The notes beneath the pieces were generated by a model. It saw only the letters and a list, made by a program, of their open reading frames with translations. It had not been told where the DNA came from and did no database searches. The translations under genes were made by a program, and so were the position numbers. A stretch of 64,000 nt of DNA, from positions 62,001 to 126,000 of the forward strand of contig SVOK01000001.1 of the NCBI GenBank assembly GCA_015066445.1. The letters run 5' to 3'. Below, piece by piece: positions 8,327 through 16,504 of this stretch. Source of the stretch: Oscillospiraceae bacterium (GTDB taxonomy: Bacteria > Bacillota > Clostridia > Oscillospirales > Acutalibacteraceae). The stretch's first letter is position 1, and each line of letters begins with the position of its first letter.

Positions 8327-10100
8327 TGCTTTGAGCCCTTTCTTCTGTTGTATAGCTTAACGGAATTTGATATTCCGTTTCATAAATATTTTTCCAGCAT
8401 TCAAAATTTTTGCTTAGTAAATCCTCTGCCCTTTTATTGGTGGATAAGTTTTCATCAGGATATATTGGCTCACCAATATTTATTGTGTATTCCTGAACAA
8501 AGAAGCCGTCCTCACCCTTAATATCAGAATCCTTCATCGTTATAAAGCAGGGTAGTACCGGTACATCAGTTTTAGCCGCAAACGAAAATGCGCTTTTTTT
8601 AAGCGGCTTAGGCTTGCGATAATTCCACCACATACTCTGCTCAGGGTAAACAAGCACAAAATTTCCCTCTCGCAAAAGCTGTTCTGTGGACTCCATAAAT
8701 TTCTTTAACGTCTTTCTGTTAGAGGACAGCGGCAGGGTATTGCAATGCCGCATTAAAAAGCCGTAAAACCCTGGGAATGATGTATAGTTACCCTCTCTTA
8801 TAACACGGTAAAAGGTTCGCTCAGGCTGCTCGGCTGCTTCATAAGCTAATTGAATAGCAAAACTATCAAAAGCGTTAAAATGGTTGCAGGTAATAACCGC
8901 ACCGCTTTTCAGGTTTTTAAAATGCTCAATACCCTTTATTTCTTTTATAATAAGCTTTTTCTCGTCAATAAGATTATAAACAAATTTTCTTGCTATCATA
9001 AAAGCAAATTTGGTTTTAAGCCTTTGTGTTCTGCTTTTATTAATATAATCAATTTCATCAGGCATAAGAACTCTGCTAGGTGGGTCGTCTTCAACGTCTT
9101 CATCAAAGCGCCCTTGCCTTTCAAATTCTTCAATTTTGCGCAGAATTTCTACCCTGTCCTTAGCACGGTTCTTTTTATTAATCCTGTTAAGAAAATTATC
9201 ATCTCGGTTTGTTTCTGCAACAGCAAGCTTTAAAAGCTTATCGCAGGAAAGAGCATCTCTTTGGCGTTCTTCATCTGTATAATCATTAAGTATCCCAAGA
9301 ATTTCCTCATAAACAGCGGTTTCCTTGGCGTATTCCCAAAATATATCACCGTGGCGGCAATCATTATAATGCCACGGCTTGCTGGTCATAATGTAATGAA
9401 CTATTTTAGCCTCTTTTATGGAATAAGGAATTTCACCAAAAACTTCTGTATTAAACCGCTGGTCCAACCAATAAACATGGTCTTTACAGATAAGATTAAG
9501 ATAATCCTCGTCCTGAGTTACAACAAAATTATAAACATGCAAATACTCGATAAATTTATCAAGCACAAAATGCATCCTGAACATATCGCAGTTTATAAGA
9601 AGCAGACCCGCATTGAAAAAGTTATGTCTTGAAACGCCAACAACCTTTTCGGCATAAGTGCCGTACTCATCAACCTGAACCATAGCCTGCTCGTGGCACG
9701 CACCAACATAGGAGTCACCTATATCGGTCAAATAAAGCTCACTTATATCACCTTGCACCACAGTATCACTGTCGATATAAATTGCTTTATCATACTCAGG
9801 GAACATTTCAGCAATAAAGAGCCTGTAATATGTGGTTTTGGAATAATAATCTCTTATAGGCAATTTATCCGAAATAGATTTAAGATAATCTGTCACATCG
9901 CAAAACGAAATTTCAAAGTTACCGTTTCCAAGCTTTAAAACCTCATTCTTCATTTCTGAAGAAATTTCAGTATGAAGAATATAGATATGATATTTATAGT
10001 TCTTAGAGGCATTCTTTATCATAGAATAAATTGAAACTATTGTATATTTAACGAAATTATTATCAGTTGCATAATAAATCGGTATAATCTGCTCTTTCAT
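8316..10100 (-). CDS. Fusion of GT8 glycosyltransferase and PlsC-like acyltransferase
   Basis: 594 aa. Residues 1-280 form a GT8 (GT-A) glycosyltransferase: PIYYATDNNFVKYT, the metal-binding DSD at 110-112 in AIYIDSDTVVQGD, HNFFNAGLLLIN, and HYIMTSKPWHY near the domain end. A charged linker (about 285-360) leads to a lysophospholipid acyltransferase-like domain with NHx4D (H407, D412 in CNHFNAFDS), RHCNTLPLS, and PEQSMWWNYRKPKPLKK as the EGTR-type block. The usual families are separate proteins. The protein could glycosylate and acylate the same lipid or glycan acceptor. No membrane helix is obvious; the acyltransferase part may be peripheral. It starts immediately after the stop of a second GT8 gene and overlaps a degV gene. 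Confidence 0.87.
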   Translation of the reverse strand: MKEQIIPIYYATDNNFVKYTIVSIYSMIKNASKNYKYHIYILHTEISSEMKNEVLKLGNGNFEISFCDVTDYLKSISDKLPIRDYYSKTTYYRLFIAEMFPEYDKAIYIDSDTVVQGDISELYLTDIGDSYVGACHEQAMVQVDEYGTYAEKVVGVSRHNFFNAGLLLINCDMFRMHFVLDKFIEYLHVYNFVVTQDEDYLNLICKDHVYWLDQRFNTEVFGEIPYSIKEAKIVHYIMTSKPWHYNDCRHGDIFWEYAKETAVYEEILGILNDYTDEERQRDALSCDKLLKLAVAETNRDDNFLNRINKKNRAKDRVEILRKIEEFERQGRFDEDVEDDPPSRVLMPDEIDYINKSRTQRLKTKFAFMIARKFVYNLIDEKKLIIKEIKGIEHFKNLKSGAVITCNHFNAFDSFAIQLAYEAAEQPERTFYRVIREGNYTSFPGFYGFLMRHCNTLPLSSNRKTLKKFMESTEQLLREGNFVLVYPEQSMWWNYRKPKPLKKSAFSFAAKTDVPVLPCFITMKDSDIKGEDGFFVQEYTINIGEPIYPDENLSTNKRAEDLLSKNFECWKNIYETEYQIPLSYTTEERAQSNEQ

Positions 10101-10934
10101 TTACTTAACCTCTCTGTTAAATTTCTCTCTCAAATAAATATATTCGTATAAAACATCATCAAACTGATAATATCTGAAAACCTTATGGATTTTACTCACA
10201 TTCCATTGTTTGATATTATCTGTATGAGGAAAGGGTAACCAAAAAAGCCTTTTTGAAAAATGCCTTACTACTGTGTGGCTGTGCAAGAATTTTTGGTCAT
10301 TAAATTTTTGAGGGAGCATTTTCTTTTTTGTTGTTGAGCGTATAAGCGCACTTTGGTCTGCAAAAACAAGCTTTTTAGTTTTTATAAGTGTTCTCGCTTT
10401 CTTTAATATGCCCGTCTGCCGCATATATTCCAAATTAAACAGCAATACCCCTGCATTAATGTAATTAGGGTTAATCAGATATTTACCGTAATGGTCCCTT
10501 GCCGCCGCATATTCAAATCCCGATATATCAATATCATATAACAAATGAACATCACGGTTGAACATAATATCCACATCAAGATAGAGCACCTTATCGGGCA
10601 ATTCTGTTACCATATCGGCAAAAAGCCTTATAAGAGTATACGGCGAGCAATAAGCGTCCTCATTAGGGCAAGCGCTGAATTCCAAAGCATAAATTTGAGT
10701 AACATCAATTTTTAAAGCCTTGTTTTGTGGATTATATTCCCTTATCACCTTATTGAAAAAATCCATCTGGCTGTCAGTTAAAGGTAAATAATCCTCTCTT
10801 AAATGATAAACGTCCATAGTAAAGCAATAAAAGGTAAAAGGCTCTTTAGATTCCGTGCGTTTTAAAATTGATAATGCGCAGGTGAGCATACCGTCAAAAA
10901 CCTGCTTATTACCGCAAAATAAAATATTAACCAT
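10101..10934 (-). CDS. GT8 family glycosyltransferase
   Basis: 277 aa from the ATG at 10934, preceded by a GAGG-containing site; the frame stays open to 10961 but that part lies within the upstream gene. GT8 features: VNILFCGNKQVFDGMLTCALS at the N-terminus, DVD in KVLYLDVDIMFN, NYINAGVLLFNLEYM, ADQSAL and the late HSHTVVRHFSKR. GT8 enzymes are retaining transferases using UDP- or similar sugars. The start overlaps the upstream acyltransferase stop by 8 bp and the stop abuts the start of the fusion protein without a gap, giving a four-gene coupled unit. The acceptor is unknown; the neighbours point to a glycolipid (inference). Confidence 0.88.
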   Translation of the reverse strand: MVNILFCGNKQVFDGMLTCALSILKRTESKEPFTFYCFTMDVYHLREDYLPLTDSQMDFFNKVIREYNPQNKALKIDVTQIYALEFSACPNEDAYCSPYTLIRLFADMVTELPDKVLYLDVDIMFNRDVHLLYDIDISGFEYAAARDHYGKYLINPNYINAGVLLFNLEYMRQTGILKKARTLIKTKKLVFADQSALIRSTTKKKMLPQKFNDQKFLHSHTVVRHFSKRLFWLPFPHTDNIKQWNVSKIHKVFRYYQFDDVLYEYIYLREKFNREVK

Positions 10935-11721
10935 TTTCCTCGTCTCTTTTTCTGTATTCAATAACAGCTATGTTTGAATTCTCCGCTCGCTTACACATAG
11001 TGTTATATATCCTGTCTCTTAAATCTTTTTTCTGTTCCTTTGCCGATAGTGTTTTATCGGGATAAAACGGACCGTCAATATAAGTTGTTATCTTAGGCCT
11101 TTTGGAAAACTTGCGTTTTTGATAAGTATTTGTAAAGCAAAATGCAGGCGTGTTAAGCTTTATCGGATAAGAAAAGGAAACATCTTTAAACGGCCTTATT
11201 TTAGTGTAATAAGGCCAGATATGTGCCTCGGGATAAATAACCACTGTATGTTTTTGCTCAATCCTTTTCTCAACCGCCTTGATGAAATTTTTATAAGCGT
11301 GCATATCATCCGGTAAGGGCAACGCCCCCAAAGAGGGTGTCACCTTTCCTAAAATCGGCATTGAGACATTATTAGGGTGCACTATAACATAATCGTCTTT
11401 CGGGAAATTCAGCATACTTGGAATAAACGCATCAGCAATATCCTGAGTGTGATTACCGTATATAAAATAGCCCGTATTTTTATATTTTTTTAAAATTTCT
11501 CTACCAATAACCCTGTGACGAAAAACCAGTTTAGTATAAATATAGGCAATGGGCGTTGCTATTATTCTGTACCAGAAAAAGTGAGTGCATTTATTAAAAA
11601 CAGAGGTATTAATATATTTATAGTTACCATCTATCACTCTCGGTGTTATCTGTGCTAATGAAAATTCATCATTGAGCTCATCGCTGTAATAAATCACCTT
11701 TCGTTTATCCAAAAACTTCAC
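10927..11721 (-). CDS. PlsC-like (lysophospholipid) acyltransferase
   Basis: 264 aa. The acyltransferase core is visible as FIYGNHTQDIADAF (His91), then VHPNNVSMPILGKVTPSLGALPLP, then VVIYPEAHIWPYYTKIRPFKDV. The catalytic motif is NHTQDIAD rather than the strict NHx4D, a spacing I believe occurs in a clostridial branch. An aromatic segment (THFFWYRIIATPIAYIYTKL) may associate with the membrane. The likely reaction is acyl transfer to a glycerol or sugar hydroxyl; substrate unknown. It opens the unit acyltransferase - GT8 - GT8/acyltransferase fusion - DegV, all overlapping or abutting. Confidence 0.85.
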   Translation of the reverse strand: MKFLDKRKVIYYSDELNDEFSLAQITPRVIDGNYKYINTSVFNKCTHFFWYRIIATPIAYIYTKLVFRHRVIGREILKKYKNTGYFIYGNHTQDIADAFIPSMLNFPKDDYVIVHPNNVSMPILGKVTPSLGALPLPDDMHAYKNFIKAVEKRIEQKHTVVIYPEAHIWPYYTKIRPFKDVSFSYPIKLNTPAFCFTNTYQKRKFSKRPKITTYIDGPFYPDKTLSAKEQKKDLRDRIYNTMCKRAENSNIAVIEYRKRDEENG

Positions 11722-11790
11722 CTCACCTAAAAATTATAAAATTTTCTGCCAAAAGCACAACCTACCGTAAATTTTTCCGCCTATCCGAAT

Positions 11791-11841
11791 AAGCTTCTCT
11801 TAGTAGAGAAGCTTTATTTACTCTCCACTGTTAGTAGAGAG
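11791..11841. repeat. Two adjacent inverted repeats
   Basis: A perfect 10-bp hairpin AAGCTTCTCT-tagt-AGAGAAGCTT (11791-11814) is followed by CTCTC/GAGAG (11821-11841). Both contain the word TTAGTAGAGA. They lie between a degV stop and the acyltransferase operon and may end the degV transcript, though no strong T-run follows. Confidence 0.5.
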
Positions 11842-11845
11842 GACT

Positions 11846-12685
11846 CTATTTCTTGAAAAATGCCACCGCAACTGCTCCCGGACCTGCATGTGTACCTATC
11901 ACACTGCCCACTACAGTTGTATTAAGCTCGGTCTTGCTTTGTTCCCACAAAGCCTTGCTATCCTCAATATACTTTTGCAAAAGCACATCGGAAAGACCTG
12001 TGTAGCCGAGCAACAACGGTTTTGTAAAATCCACACCGCCAGCCTTTTCGATTTCGGTAACAAGCAAATTGTTACCCTGCTTAGAGCCTCTTGCCTTGCC
12101 AAGCATTAAAATTTCACCATCGCTAACAGACAAAACGGGCTTAATGTTCAGAAGTCCGCCTGCAAAAGCTACCGTTTTGGAAACTCTTCCGCCACGCTTT
12201 AAATATTCGAGCGTATCAACCATAGCCACTATTAAAACTTTTTTCTTTTCCTGCTCTAATTTCTCGGCTATTTCTTTGGCATTCATACCGCTATCGGCAA
12301 GCTGTAAAGCAAGCTCTGCCAAGATGCCACTTCCTATAGCTACAGAACCGCTGTCAACAACATAAATATTTTCATATTGAGAAGCCGCTAACATAGCGCT
12401 TTGATAGGTACCCGAAAGCTTTGAAGCAAGCGTCAGTACAACTGCGCTCTCCCCCGCTTCAGCTATTCTTTTAAAATGCTCATCAAACATAGCAGGTGTT
12501 GCTTGACTTGTGGTCGGCATTATATCAGTTTCGACCAGCTTTTCATAAAACTCTTTATGATTAATTGTAACGCCGTCAATAAATTCCTCATCACCAAAAC
12601 GTACTGTCATAGGAACAACAATAATCTTTTCTTTAACCTCAGGTATTAAATCTGCAGTTGAGTCAACAATAATTCTGACTTTCAT
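11846..12685 (-). CDS. DegV family fatty-acid-binding protein
   Basis: 279 aa. Clear DegV markers: RIIVDSTADL at the N-terminus, the acyl-binding TTSQATPAMF, LTLASKLSGTYQSAM, VDSGSVAIGSG, LEYLKRGGRVSK and the terminal IGTHAGPGAVAVAF. This is the better conserved of the two DegV copies in the window and looks like a standard FakB-type carrier. It is transcribed on its own, with inverted repeats on both sides, and lies directly upstream of the acyltransferase/GT8 unit and downstream of a MarR regulator. A role in bringing exogenous fatty acid into lipid synthesis is inferred from the family and neighbours. Confidence 0.93.
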   Translation of the reverse strand: MKVRIIVDSTADLIPEVKEKIIVVPMTVRFGDEEFIDGVTINHKEFYEKLVETDIMPTTSQATPAMFDEHFKRIAEAGESAVVLTLASKLSGTYQSAMLAASQYENIYVVDSGSVAIGSGILAELALQLADSGMNAKEIAEKLEQEKKKVLIVAMVDTLEYLKRGGRVSKTVAFAGGLLNIKPVLSVSDGEILMLGKARGSKQGNNLLVTEIEKAGGVDFTKPLLLGYTGLSDVLLQKYIEDSKALWEQSKTELNTTVVGSVIGTHAGPGAVAVAFFKK

Positions 12686-12709
12686 AATTTTCTCCTAATC
12701 ACCATTGAT

Positions 12710-12744
12710 TTGTTGTTTTAAGATAAGCTATTATCTAACAACAA
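12710..12744 (-). promoter_or_regulatory. Nested inverted repeat in the degV promoter region
   Basis: Outer arms TTGTTGTT/AACAACAA and inner arms AGATAA/TTATCT enclose GCTA. A weak promoter, TTGCAA-17-TTAGAT, can be read leftward across it. It may be an operator for degV or the terminator of the marR gene; the sequence alone does not decide. Confidence 0.4.
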
Positions 12745-12797
12745 GACATTATCTTTTGCAAGTTAGTCTTATTATATCCAAAAATAAAGCTTATCAC

Positions 12798-13253
12798 TCA
12801 TATCTGAGGAATGCCTTCCTTGCTGAGTATTCTCAAATTAAGCACAATTGACTCTAAAGCATCATAAAATATTTCACGTTTCTCATCAGTTAAATCCTTG
12901 CCTGCAAGCTCTACTGCAAGAATTGCCCTTTTGCGCACGTGTTCTGCCGCCTGCTTACCAGACTCTGTGAGCTTGAGAAGTCCTCTGTAAAGGTTTTGAT
13001 GTATTCCTTCTTTTTTTACTAATCCCTTTTTTTCCATAATAGACATCATTCGTGATACATCAGATTTATCTTTACCGCAAAGCTCGCACAGCCTTGGCGC
13101 TGTAATGCCATCAGGAAAACGGAACATTGTAAGAAGATATACCGAATGTGTTCCTTTAAGACCGTATTTTTCCATTTCTTCACTTGTAAGCTTGTGCCAA
13201 TAACGTGAAATTTCCGAAATTGCAAAAGAAAAGCGTTCAAATCTGTTAATCAT
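12798..13253 (-). CDS. MarR family transcriptional regulator
   Basis: 151 aa. The winged helix-turn-helix is visible in ITAPRLCELCGKDKSDVSRM (recognition helix SDVSRMMSIMEKKGLV) with the wing around NLYRGLLKLTESGK. N- and C-terminal helices for dimerisation flank it. Two palindromes sit on its own promoter (see 13275-13327), so autoregulation is likely. The next gene downstream on the same strand is degV, with 112 bp between. A FabT-like role in fatty-acid metabolism is suggested by the neighbours and by the TTGAA-N2-TTCAA-like operator, but is only an inference. Confidence 0.9.
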   Translation of the reverse strand: MINRFERFSFAISEISRYWHKLTSEEMEKYGLKGTHSVYLLTMFRFPDGITAPRLCELCGKDKSDVSRMMSIMEKKGLVKKEGIHQNLYRGLLKLTESGKQAAEHVRKRAILAVELAGKDLTDEKREIFYDALESIVLNLRILSKEGIPQI

Positions 13254-13274
13254 AATAATTCTCCTTTTTAAGAA

Positions 13275-13327
13275 GTTGAACTTTCAACATCTCTGCTATT
13301 ATACCTCAAAGAAGTTGAATTGTCAAC
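13275..13327 (-). promoter_or_regulatory. Consensus promoter with two MarR-type operators
   Basis: Read leftward: TTGACA (13321-13326), 17-bp spacer, TATAAT (13298-13303), a perfect sigma-A promoter. Two palindromes overlap it: GTTGAATTGTCAAC (13314-13327) contains the -35, and GTTGAACTTTCAAC (13275-13288) covers the start point and early leader. Their centres are 39 bp apart, near four helical turns, so dimers would bind the same face. Confidence 0.75.
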
Positions 13328-13341
13328 ATCTTCATTAAAAT

Positions 13342-13376
13342 TTAAAGCTATGCAGTAAATCTCTGCATAGCTTTAA
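13342..13376 (-). terminator. Terminator after the epimerase gene
   Basis: A perfect 14-bp stem, TTAAAGCTATGCAG (13342-13355) with CTGCATAGCTTTAA (13363-13376), 7-nt loop, followed leftward by ATTTTAATG. It separates the epimerase from the marR promoter. Confidence 0.8.
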
Positions 13377-13390
13377 TTTATCTATCTATT

Positions 13391-14257
13391 TTATTTTAAC
13401 TCACTTAATTTGATAGACTGTTTAAAATCTACAATATTATAATCTATATCAAAATTACTTATACTTTCGCTATAATACTCATTGCTAAAAGCAACGGCTA
13501 TTTTGGTAATAAATAAGGATGCTAAGCAAACTAATGGGTTAAAAATGCGCGATATTAATATGGCTTGATTATTACACTCCGCTATTGCTTGAGCCATTTC
13601 GTAAGTACTCATAATATGCTTATTTTGCGGCATAAATATTCCCGACATTTTATCACGAATAATTATATATAAAAATTCGCACAGATTATCTACATAAATA
13701 ATGCTCTTTTTATTTTCTAATCTTGGCGATATTTTAAATTTAAGAGTCAGTTTTCTCAGGCTTTTATAATTTCCAGGGCAGTTCGGACCATATACAAACG
13801 GTGCCCTTACAATAGCCACTTTAAAATTTTCATCCTCCAAAGACAACAATGCTTTTTCAGCTTCAAATTTTGAAACTCCATATTTTGTACGAGGAACAGG
13901 AACTGTTTTATTAGTAATAATAGAAGTTTTAATACACGAGGGTTTAATTCCATATACTGCCGCTGTACTAATGAATATAAACTGATTACAACCCGCCTTT
14001 TTAGCCCTATTTGCCAATTCAGCAGTAAGCTTTACATTTACTCTTTCATATTCTGCGTACGAAATTTTCTTTTCATTTCTATGCACCAATGCAGCTGCAT
14101 GCACAATAACATCATTTGCCTTGAAATCAAAAGATTTCCATATATCATCTCGCATATCTAATAAAATAACTTCCATTTTTCGGTTTGATTTGTTAAGCCA
14201 AATTTTTAGCCGATTTGCAATATACCCTTTCGTTCCTGTAATTATAACTCTTTTCAC
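13391..14257 (-). CDS. NAD-dependent epimerase/dehydratase family protein
   Basis: 288 aa. Extended short-chain dehydrogenase features: the dinucleotide fingerprint ITGTKGYIANRL, the acidic LLDMRDD after beta-2, HAAALVHRN, the catalytic Ser in FISTAAVYG and the YGVSK motif (Tyr/Lys pair). RAPFVYGPNCPG and IYVDNLCEFL follow as in UDP-glucose 4-epimerase-like proteins. It probably acts on a nucleotide-activated sugar. The C-terminus is rather hydrophobic (VCLASLFITKIAVAFS). It is divergent from an XRE regulator, with two palindromes between, and no glycan cluster surrounds it. It is more AT-rich than its neighbours, which may indicate transfer. Confidence 0.85.
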   Translation of the reverse strand: MKRVIITGTKGYIANRLKIWLNKSNRKMEVILLDMRDDIWKSFDFKANDVIVHAAALVHRNEKKISYAEYERVNVKLTAELANRAKKAGCNQFIFISTAAVYGIKPSCIKTSIITNKTVPVPRTKYGVSKFEAEKALLSLEDENFKVAIVRAPFVYGPNCPGNYKSLRKLTLKFKISPRLENKKSIIYVDNLCEFLYIIIRDKMSGIFMPQNKHIMSTYEMAQAIAECNNQAILISRIFNPLVCLASLFITKIAVAFSNEYYSESISNFDIDYNIVDFKQSIKLSELK

Positions 14258-14295
14258 TAAAATATCACCTGCAAATTCTAATTACTTTTTCTATT

Positions 14296-14348
14296 ATAAT
14301 TCCGTAACGGAATTATACGTTACAATTATAATTCTGTAACAGAATTAT
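14296..14348. promoter_or_regulatory. Twin 21-bp palindromes between divergent epimerase and XRE genes
   Basis: Two near-identical perfect palindromes: ATAATTCCGT-A-ACGGAATTAT (14296-14316) and ATAATTCTGT-A-ACAGAATTAT (14328-14348), centres 32 bp apart (three turns). They differ only at two compensating positions. The left one covers a leftward TATAAT (14293-14298) for the epimerase; the right one lies just upstream of rightward TATAAT boxes at 14367 and 14380 for the XRE gene. Confidence 0.8.
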
Positions 14349-14404
14349 GTCAAGTGATTTTTGGCGTATAATTTTAATATATAATTATATGCGTGGTGTT
14401 TTTG

Positions 14405-14653
14405 ATGAAAATTAGAAAACAAATCTATGGCACTTGCAATATGGTAGGAAAAAATATTGAGCAATTACGAAAAGAAAAAGGTATCAAACAAAAAGATTTC
14501 ATAGCACAAATGCAATCAAACGGATGTGATATTAATCCCACAAGCTATTCTAAGCTTGAAGGTCAAGTCAGGATAGCAACAGATAAAGAAATTTATGTTA
14601 TTGCTAAAATCTTAAATGTCACTACCGATACCTTATTCAAGTTAGGTAAATGA
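14405..14653 (+). CDS. XRE (Cro/CI) family transcriptional regulator
   Basis: 82 aa from the ATG at 14405 (GTG codons upstream at 14393/14396 also keep the frame). A single helix-turn-helix domain fills the protein: VGKNIEQLRKEKGIKQKDFI, then the recognition region INPTSYSKLEGQVRIATDKE and AKILNVTTDTLFKLGK. There is no ligand-binding domain. The small size, the divergent neighbour and the paired palindromes upstream suggest it controls itself and the epimerase gene. The sequence resembles small stand-alone regulators common in gut Clostridia. Confidence 0.88.
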   Translation: MKIRKQIYGTCNMVGKNIEQLRKEKGIKQKDFIAQMQSNGCDINPTSYSKLEGQVRIATDKEIYVIAKILNVTTDTLFKLGK

Positions 14654-14669
14654 CCTTTTCTAAAAAACA

Positions 14670-14707
14670 AAAAAGCTTATGAGTCCACAGGAACTCATAA
14701 GCTTTTT
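14670..14707. terminator. Bidirectional terminator
   Basis: AAAAAGCTTATGAGT (14670-14684) pairs with ACTCATAAGCTTTTT (14693-14707), closed by a short CC/GG loop stem. A-run and T-run flanks allow it to end both the XRE transcript and the leftward arylacetate operon. Confidence 0.85.
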
Positions 14708-14720
14708 AAATTTTAAACTT

Positions 14721-15143
14721 TTAAATATGTGCTTCGTCTAAAAGCTCAATACCGTTGTCATTAAGTAGCTTTTCAGCCTTATCCTCATCATTAGTTCTCA
14801 TTACAGCATAAGCCTTGCCAACAGTTTTGGTAACAAGAGCGTACATATACTCAATATCAATACCGTTTTCTTCAAGAATGCTTAACACTTTAGCAAGACC
14901 GCCGGGTTGGTCGGGTACTGCAAAAGCGGTAACACTTCTTACATTTGCGGCATGACCTGCAGCATTTAAGATTTCCTTTGCACGCTCAGGATCGCTTGCA
15001 ATTATACGAACAATACCGTAATCGCTGGTATCTGCAATACTCATAGAACGAAGGTCAATACCCGACTTTGCCAAAACATCGGTAATTTCGTGTAAAGTAC
15101 CCTTTTTATTTTCAACAAAAACAGAAAGCTGTCTGATAGCCAT
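14721..15143 (-). CDS. Tandem ACT-domain protein of the arylpyruvate operon
   Basis: 140 aa built of two ACT domains: residues about 2-68 (RQLSVFVENKKGTLHEITDV, LRSMSIADTSDYGIVRIIA) and 70-138 (VTAFAVPDQPGGLAKVLSIL, IDIEYMYALV). ACT domains bind amino acids; stand-alone tandem ACT proteins next to paaK genes probably sense an aromatic amino acid or product, but their target is unknown. It is the last gene of a six-gene minus-strand operon, 15 bp after paaK and just before a terminator. Confidence 0.88.
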   Translation of the reverse strand: MAIRQLSVFVENKKGTLHEITDVLAKSGIDLRSMSIADTSDYGIVRIIASDPERAKEILNAAGHAANVRSVTAFAVPDQPGGLAKVLSILEENGIDIEYMYALVTKTVGKAYAVMRTNDEDKAEKLLNDNGIELLDEAHI

Positions 15144-15158
15144 TTATTTCCCCTCCTA

Positions 15159-16472
15159 TTAATCGTAAAGCTTGCGCTCGTCAATAATTCTTACTGCCTT
15201 GCCTTCGCTTCTGGCGATGGTCTTAGGCGGAACCAAGTGAACAGCAGGTCCTATACCTAACATACTTCTGAGCGCTGCCTGTAAAGACTTTTCTTTAGCA
15301 GAAAGATTTTTAACAGAATCATCAAACTGCTCAGGCGGTAGCTCAACATAAACATCAAAGGTATCACTGTTATTAACACGGGAAATTTTAATCTGATAGT
15401 TAAGTGAGCAACCCTCTTTAATAAGTACAGCCTCTATCTGAGACGGGAATACATTAACACCACGGATAATAAGCATATCGTCACTTCTGCCCATAGGCTT
15501 AGCCATACGGATAAATGTTCTTCCGCAAGAACAGGGCTTACGGGAAAGCACACATATATCTCTTGTGCGGTAACGGATTACAGGGAAAGCCTCTTTATCA
15601 AGACAGGTAAACACAAGCTCACCCTTTTCACCCTCAGGCAAAGGCTCACCTGTTTCGGGGTTGATTATTTCAGCAAGGAAGTGGTCCTCATTAATATGCA
15701 TACCGCCCTGCTCCTCGCACTCGAACGATACACCGGGACCTGAAATTTCGGTAAGACCGTAAATATCATAAGCCTTGATACCCAAATTCTTTTCAAGCTC
15801 ACGACGGTTTTCCTCGGTCCAAGCCTCTGCACCGAAGATACCTGCCTTTAGCGGAATAGTATCAGGAGTATATCCCATTTCCTTTAAAGACTCACCAAGA
15901 TATGCCGCATAAGACGGAGTACAGCAAATAACTGTAGCCTTAAGGTCGGTCATGAACTGAAGCTGTCGCTCGGTATTACCTGATGACATAGGAAGTGTAA
16001 GACAGCCAACCTTGTGTGAACCGCCGTTAAGACCGGGACCACCTGTGAAAAGACCGTAGCCATAGCTTACCTGAACTACATCCTCCCTATCAGCGCCTGC
16101 TGCAACTAATGCACGGGCACAGCAATCCTCCCAAAGGTCAATATCGTGCTGGGTGTAATAAGCAATTACACGCTTACCTGTAGTACCCGAGGTTGACTGA
16201 ATACGAACGCAATCCTCAAGCGGTTTTCCGAGCATTGCGTAAGGATAGCCCTCTCTCAAATCGGACTTCTCAAGAAAGGGGAGCTTGTGAAGGTCCTCAA
16301 TACCGTGGATATCCTCAGGCTTAACACCCTTTTTATCCATTAAATCACGGTAATAAGGCACATCCTCATAGGCGTGCTTAACCTGCTTAACAAGCTTTTC
16401 GGACTGGATTTTTTTGATTTCCTCAACCGGCATAGTTTCAATTTCCGGTTGATAGTACTTCCTTTTTCCCAT
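15159..16472 (-). CDS. paaK: Phenylacetate-CoA ligase family protein
   Basis: 437 aa. Adenylate-forming enzyme of the PaaK type: the P-loop QSTSGTTGKRVIAYYT, GIFGAEAWTEENR, the A5-like DIYGLTEISGPG, RYRTRDICVLSRKPC and the C-terminal PMGRSDDMLIIRGVNVFPSQIE. It makes aryl-acetyl-CoA from phenylacetate or indoleacetate with ATP, or could run in reverse to conserve energy as ATP when iorAB produce the CoA thioester. The neighbouring iorBA genes support the second direction (inference). A cysteine set around CVLSRKPCSCG may hold a metal, as in many anaerobic relatives. Confidence 0.93.
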   Translation of the reverse strand: MGKRKYYQPEIETMPVEEIKKIQSEKLVKQVKHAYEDVPYYRDLMDKKGVKPEDIHGIEDLHKLPFLEKSDLREGYPYAMLGKPLEDCVRIQSTSGTTGKRVIAYYTQHDIDLWEDCCARALVAAGADREDVVQVSYGYGLFTGGPGLNGGSHKVGCLTLPMSSGNTERQLQFMTDLKATVICCTPSYAAYLGESLKEMGYTPDTIPLKAGIFGAEAWTEENRRELEKNLGIKAYDIYGLTEISGPGVSFECEEQGGMHINEDHFLAEIINPETGEPLPEGEKGELVFTCLDKEAFPVIRYRTRDICVLSRKPCSCGRTFIRMAKPMGRSDDMLIIRGVNVFPSQIEAVLIKEGCSLNYQIKISRVNNSDTFDVYVELPPEQFDDSVKNLSAKEKSLQAALRSMLGIGPAVHLVPPKTIARSEGKAVRIIDERKLYD

Positions 16473-16504
16473 TTAAATCACGCTTTCATTAATTAGAATA
16501 TAAA

